From Polyangiaceae bacterium (GTDB lineage: Bacteria > Myxococcota_A > Polyangia > Polyangiales > Polyangiaceae), in NCBI GenBank assembly GCA_947475525.1, contig CANJMI010000002.1, forward strand, positions 186,001 through 250,000: 64,000 bases of DNA, in the 5' to 3' direction. Positions 62,240-64,000 of the stretch are shown here, piece after piece (the first letter of the stretch is position 1; each line of letters starts with the position of its first letter). The position numbers were made by a program, and so were the translations under genes. Under the pieces are notes generated by a model. That model saw nothing but the letters and a program-made list of their open reading frames with translations. It did no database searches and had not been told where the DNA came from.

Positions 62240-63358
62240 TTAGGCTCGCGCAGGCGTCATGGGCGGCTTCGCCCGCGTTTTCCCGCCTTTTTTCTGGGTC
62301 CGCCGACGCTTCGCGCCGCGGAGGGAGTAGACGAACGCCAAAACTTTGGCGACCGCGACGTAATGTTGACCCGGGACCGGCCACCCGATTTCAACCTCGG
62401 CGTCGAGTGCGCGGGCGAGCCGCCGGTTCTCGAGGATCGGGATCCCGTGCTTTCGCGCTTCGGCGCGAATTTTGAGGGCGAACTCATCGTGGCCTTTGGC
62501 GACGACGACGGGCGCGAAGTCCTTGTCCGAGTAGCGCAGGGCGACGGCGATGTGCGTCGGGTTCGTGACGATGGCGTCTGCGCTGGCGACGGCAGCGAGC
62601 ACCCGCTTGCGCGCCGCTTGCGCCATTTTTTCGCGAATTTTCGCTTTGACCTTCGGGTTCTGGTCGTACTGCCGCATCTCGTCTTTGACTTCTTGGTCGC
62701 TCATTCGCATCGATTTCTCGAGCGAGTAGCGGTTGTAAGCAAAGTCGGCGACCGCGAGGACGACGAGGACAGCGATGGATTTCATCGCGAGGCGCGTGAG
62801 CAGTTGGACAATCAGCGTCAGGGATGGGCCGACCGGAGCGCCGGTCATGCCGAGGAGGGCCGGCACGTCTTGTATGAGCTGCCGGTAACAGACCCAACCG
62901 ACGATGCCGACGCGCAAGATCGAGATGATGAGCTCGCCTATGGCGTGCTTCAAATTCAGCATTTTCTGAATATGCGGAAGCGGATTGAGCTTCTCGAACT
63001 TCAGACCGATCATCCCTGGGTAGAATCGAAAGCCGGCTTGCCATGCGCCGGCGAGGCCTCCCGCGAGGGCAGCCGCGAGGGCAGGCGGTACGGCCAACGT
63101 CCAGAGGGCCGCGGGGAGTGCCGCTGCGACGACGTCGCCATCACCCCGTCCAATGGCCGTGAGATCGCCGTGGCAGCGCCGAAATAGTTCGTGAATCGTC
63201 TGCGACTGCTCGTCAGCGTAGGCGGTCATTGCAGCCAGGACCGCCACGAGCACCGCGATCGCCGTCGTGTCGCGTGCGCGGGCGAAGGTGCCTTTTTGCC
63301 GAGCGTCCTCTCGACGCTTGGGCGTGGCTGGGTGTGGTTTGTGGCCGTCCTCTGACAT
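62240..63358 (-). CDS. flhB: Flagellar export apparatus protein FlhB
   Basis: A 372-residue protein. Four membrane segments lie within residues 30-220. The FlhB linker and the autocleavage motif NPTH (ADAIVTNPTHIAVALRYS, about residue 268) are intact, so self-cleavage and the switch of export specificity from hook to filament are expected. The C-terminus is a Lys/Arg-rich tail. Its start overlaps the fliR stop (TGATG). 53 bases separate it from flhA. Confidence 0.95.
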   Translation of the reverse strand: MSEDGHKPHPATPKRREDARQKGTFARARDTTAIAVLVAVLAAMTAYADEQSQTIHELFRRCHGDLTAIGRGDGDVVAAALPAALWTLAVPPALAAALAGGLAGAWQAGFRFYPGMIGLKFEKLNPLPHIQKMLNLKHAIGELIISILRVGIVGWVCYRQLIQDVPALLGMTGAPVGPSLTLIVQLLTRLAMKSIAVLVVLAVADFAYNRYSLEKSMRMSDQEVKDEMRQYDQNPKVKAKIREKMAQAARKRVLAAVASADAIVTNPTHIAVALRYSDKDFAPVVVAKGHDEFALKIRAEARKHGIPILENRRLARALDAEVEIGWPVPGQHYVAVAKVLAFVYSLRGAKRRRTQKKGGKTRAKPPMTPARA

Positions 63359-64000
63359 CAGGCCTCGGAGAGCCGCATGAGGAGGTCATCGAGGAACCCG
63401 GGAAGCACCTGGAAGTAGCCGATCATCCCTTCGGCCATCGACGGTAGCGAGGCCATGAACGTGATGAGGCCACTCGCCACGAGCACGGCGAACCCGATGC
63501 TGAAGATCTGCAAATTTGGGGCGACGCGCGACACGAGCGCCAGGGCCGCCTGGACGGCGAGTGACACGCCGAGCACGGGCAGCGCGAGGCTCATCCCTAC
63601 GTCGAACGACCGTCCGACCAGCGCGAGGAACGAGGGGATGGCCGCGCCGAGATTCATCTCGGAGCCGACGGGCAGGATTCGAAAGGACTCGATGAGGTAG
63701 GCGAGCACGGTTCGGTGCGTGCCCGTCGCGAGCGCCAGGAGCAGCGCCAACAGGATCGCAATCTGCGCGGTGGCTTGAGTCTGCCCGCCGAAATCGGGGT
63801 TCATTGAGCTCGGCGCCGAGAGCCACGAAGCTTGGCTGACGAGGGACGCCATGAATTCAGCCGCGATGATCACGAGACGAAAGGCCCCGCCGATCATCAG
63901 CCCAACGGTCGCTTCCCGCGCCGCGACAAGCACGAGGTCGAGTCCGAAGGTGAGCTGCGCGCGGGGTGGTCCGAGGAGCACGCCGATGGTCAGTCCAAGG
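63358..64000 (-). CDS. fliR: Flagellar export apparatus protein FliR, 5' end outside the window
   Basis: The frame is open to the window edge at 64000; about 213 C-terminal residues are visible. Membrane segments alternate with short loops (AREATVGLMIGGAFRLVIIA, ATAQIAILLALLLALATG, VGMSLALPVLGVSLAVQAAL, FAVLVASGLITFMASLPSM), and the conserved G-x-x-x-G-x-x-F region and NLQIFSIGF identify FliR. FliR joins FliP and FliQ in the export gate. The upstream N-terminus and probably fliP/fliQ lie beyond 64000. Confidence 0.9.
   Translation of the reverse strand, partial: LGLTIGVLLGPPRAQLTFGLDLVLVAAREATVGLMIGGAFRLVIIAAEFMASLVSQASWLSAPSSMNPDFGGQTQATAQIAILLALLLALATGTHRTVLAYLIESFRILPVGSEMNLGAAIPSFLALVGRSFDVGMSLALPVLGVSLAVQAALALVSRVAPNLQIFSIGFAVLVASGLITFMASLPSMAEGMIGYFQVLPGFLDDLLMRLSEA

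Overview
The window is high-GC bacterial DNA with long, tightly packed genes. Three traits point to a myxobacterium-like Myxococcota, probably of the Polyangia type. There are many large lipoproteins with glycine/serine-rich linkers and cysteine-rich repeats. There are C-terminal tails resembling the MYXO-CTERM sorting signal. There is also a two-kinase Ser/Thr protein kinase next to a PEGA/TPR surface protein. This placement is inference from gene content; there is no rRNA or tRNA to confirm it.

Layout. 1-4.6 kb: end of a lipid kinase, a lipoprotein, a HEAT-repeat protein and an O-antigen-ligase/TPR fusion. 4.6-8.1 kb (minus strand): a membrane RCK protein, a TerB-like protein and an IgGFc-binding-type lipoprotein. 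8.1-14 kb: an accessory island with gene scars at its left edge, an HNH nuclease gene broken by an in-frame amber codon, an overlapping PLD-DEAH helicase-DUF3427 gene, a small lipoprotein and a decayed IS3-type transposase relic at the right edge. 14-15.3 kb: a GAF-adenylate cyclase with its own terminator. 15.5-35.4 kb: a type VI secretion (T6SS) spike and adaptor region. It begins with a collapsed copy (a DUF2169 gene fused out of frame to the tail of a HEAT gene) and continues with an intact operon: DUF2169, three vgrG genes, an unknown gene, a DUF4150 PAAR-like gene, a second DUF2169, a degenerate ketosynthase-fold gene and a HEAT gene. Two related unknown genes follow. No T6SS core genes (sheath, tube, baseplate, ClpV) are present. 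35.5-39.9 kb: a TolC-DevC-DevA-DevB-like export operon. 40-56 kb: cysteine-rich lipoproteins, the tandem kinase with its PEGA/beta-barrel partner, a zinc-ribbon-like protein and a large subtilisin. 56-57 kb: a Rieske oxygenase. 57.3-64 kb (minus strand): the flagellar run fliR-flhB-flhA-flhF-fliA-flgF.

The two strongest observations lie together. Between the collapsed and the intact T6SS copies is a thioredoxin-like lipoprotein whose reading frame has a UGA exactly where a redox cysteine is expected (UGA-Gly-Tyr-Cys). A short hairpin with a GU-containing loop follows about 17 nt later, as in bacterial SECIS elements, so this is a candidate selenoprotein. The second observation is the collapsed T6SS copy. 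Its first and last genes are joined at a few bases, which reads as one large deletion in a formerly duplicated cluster.
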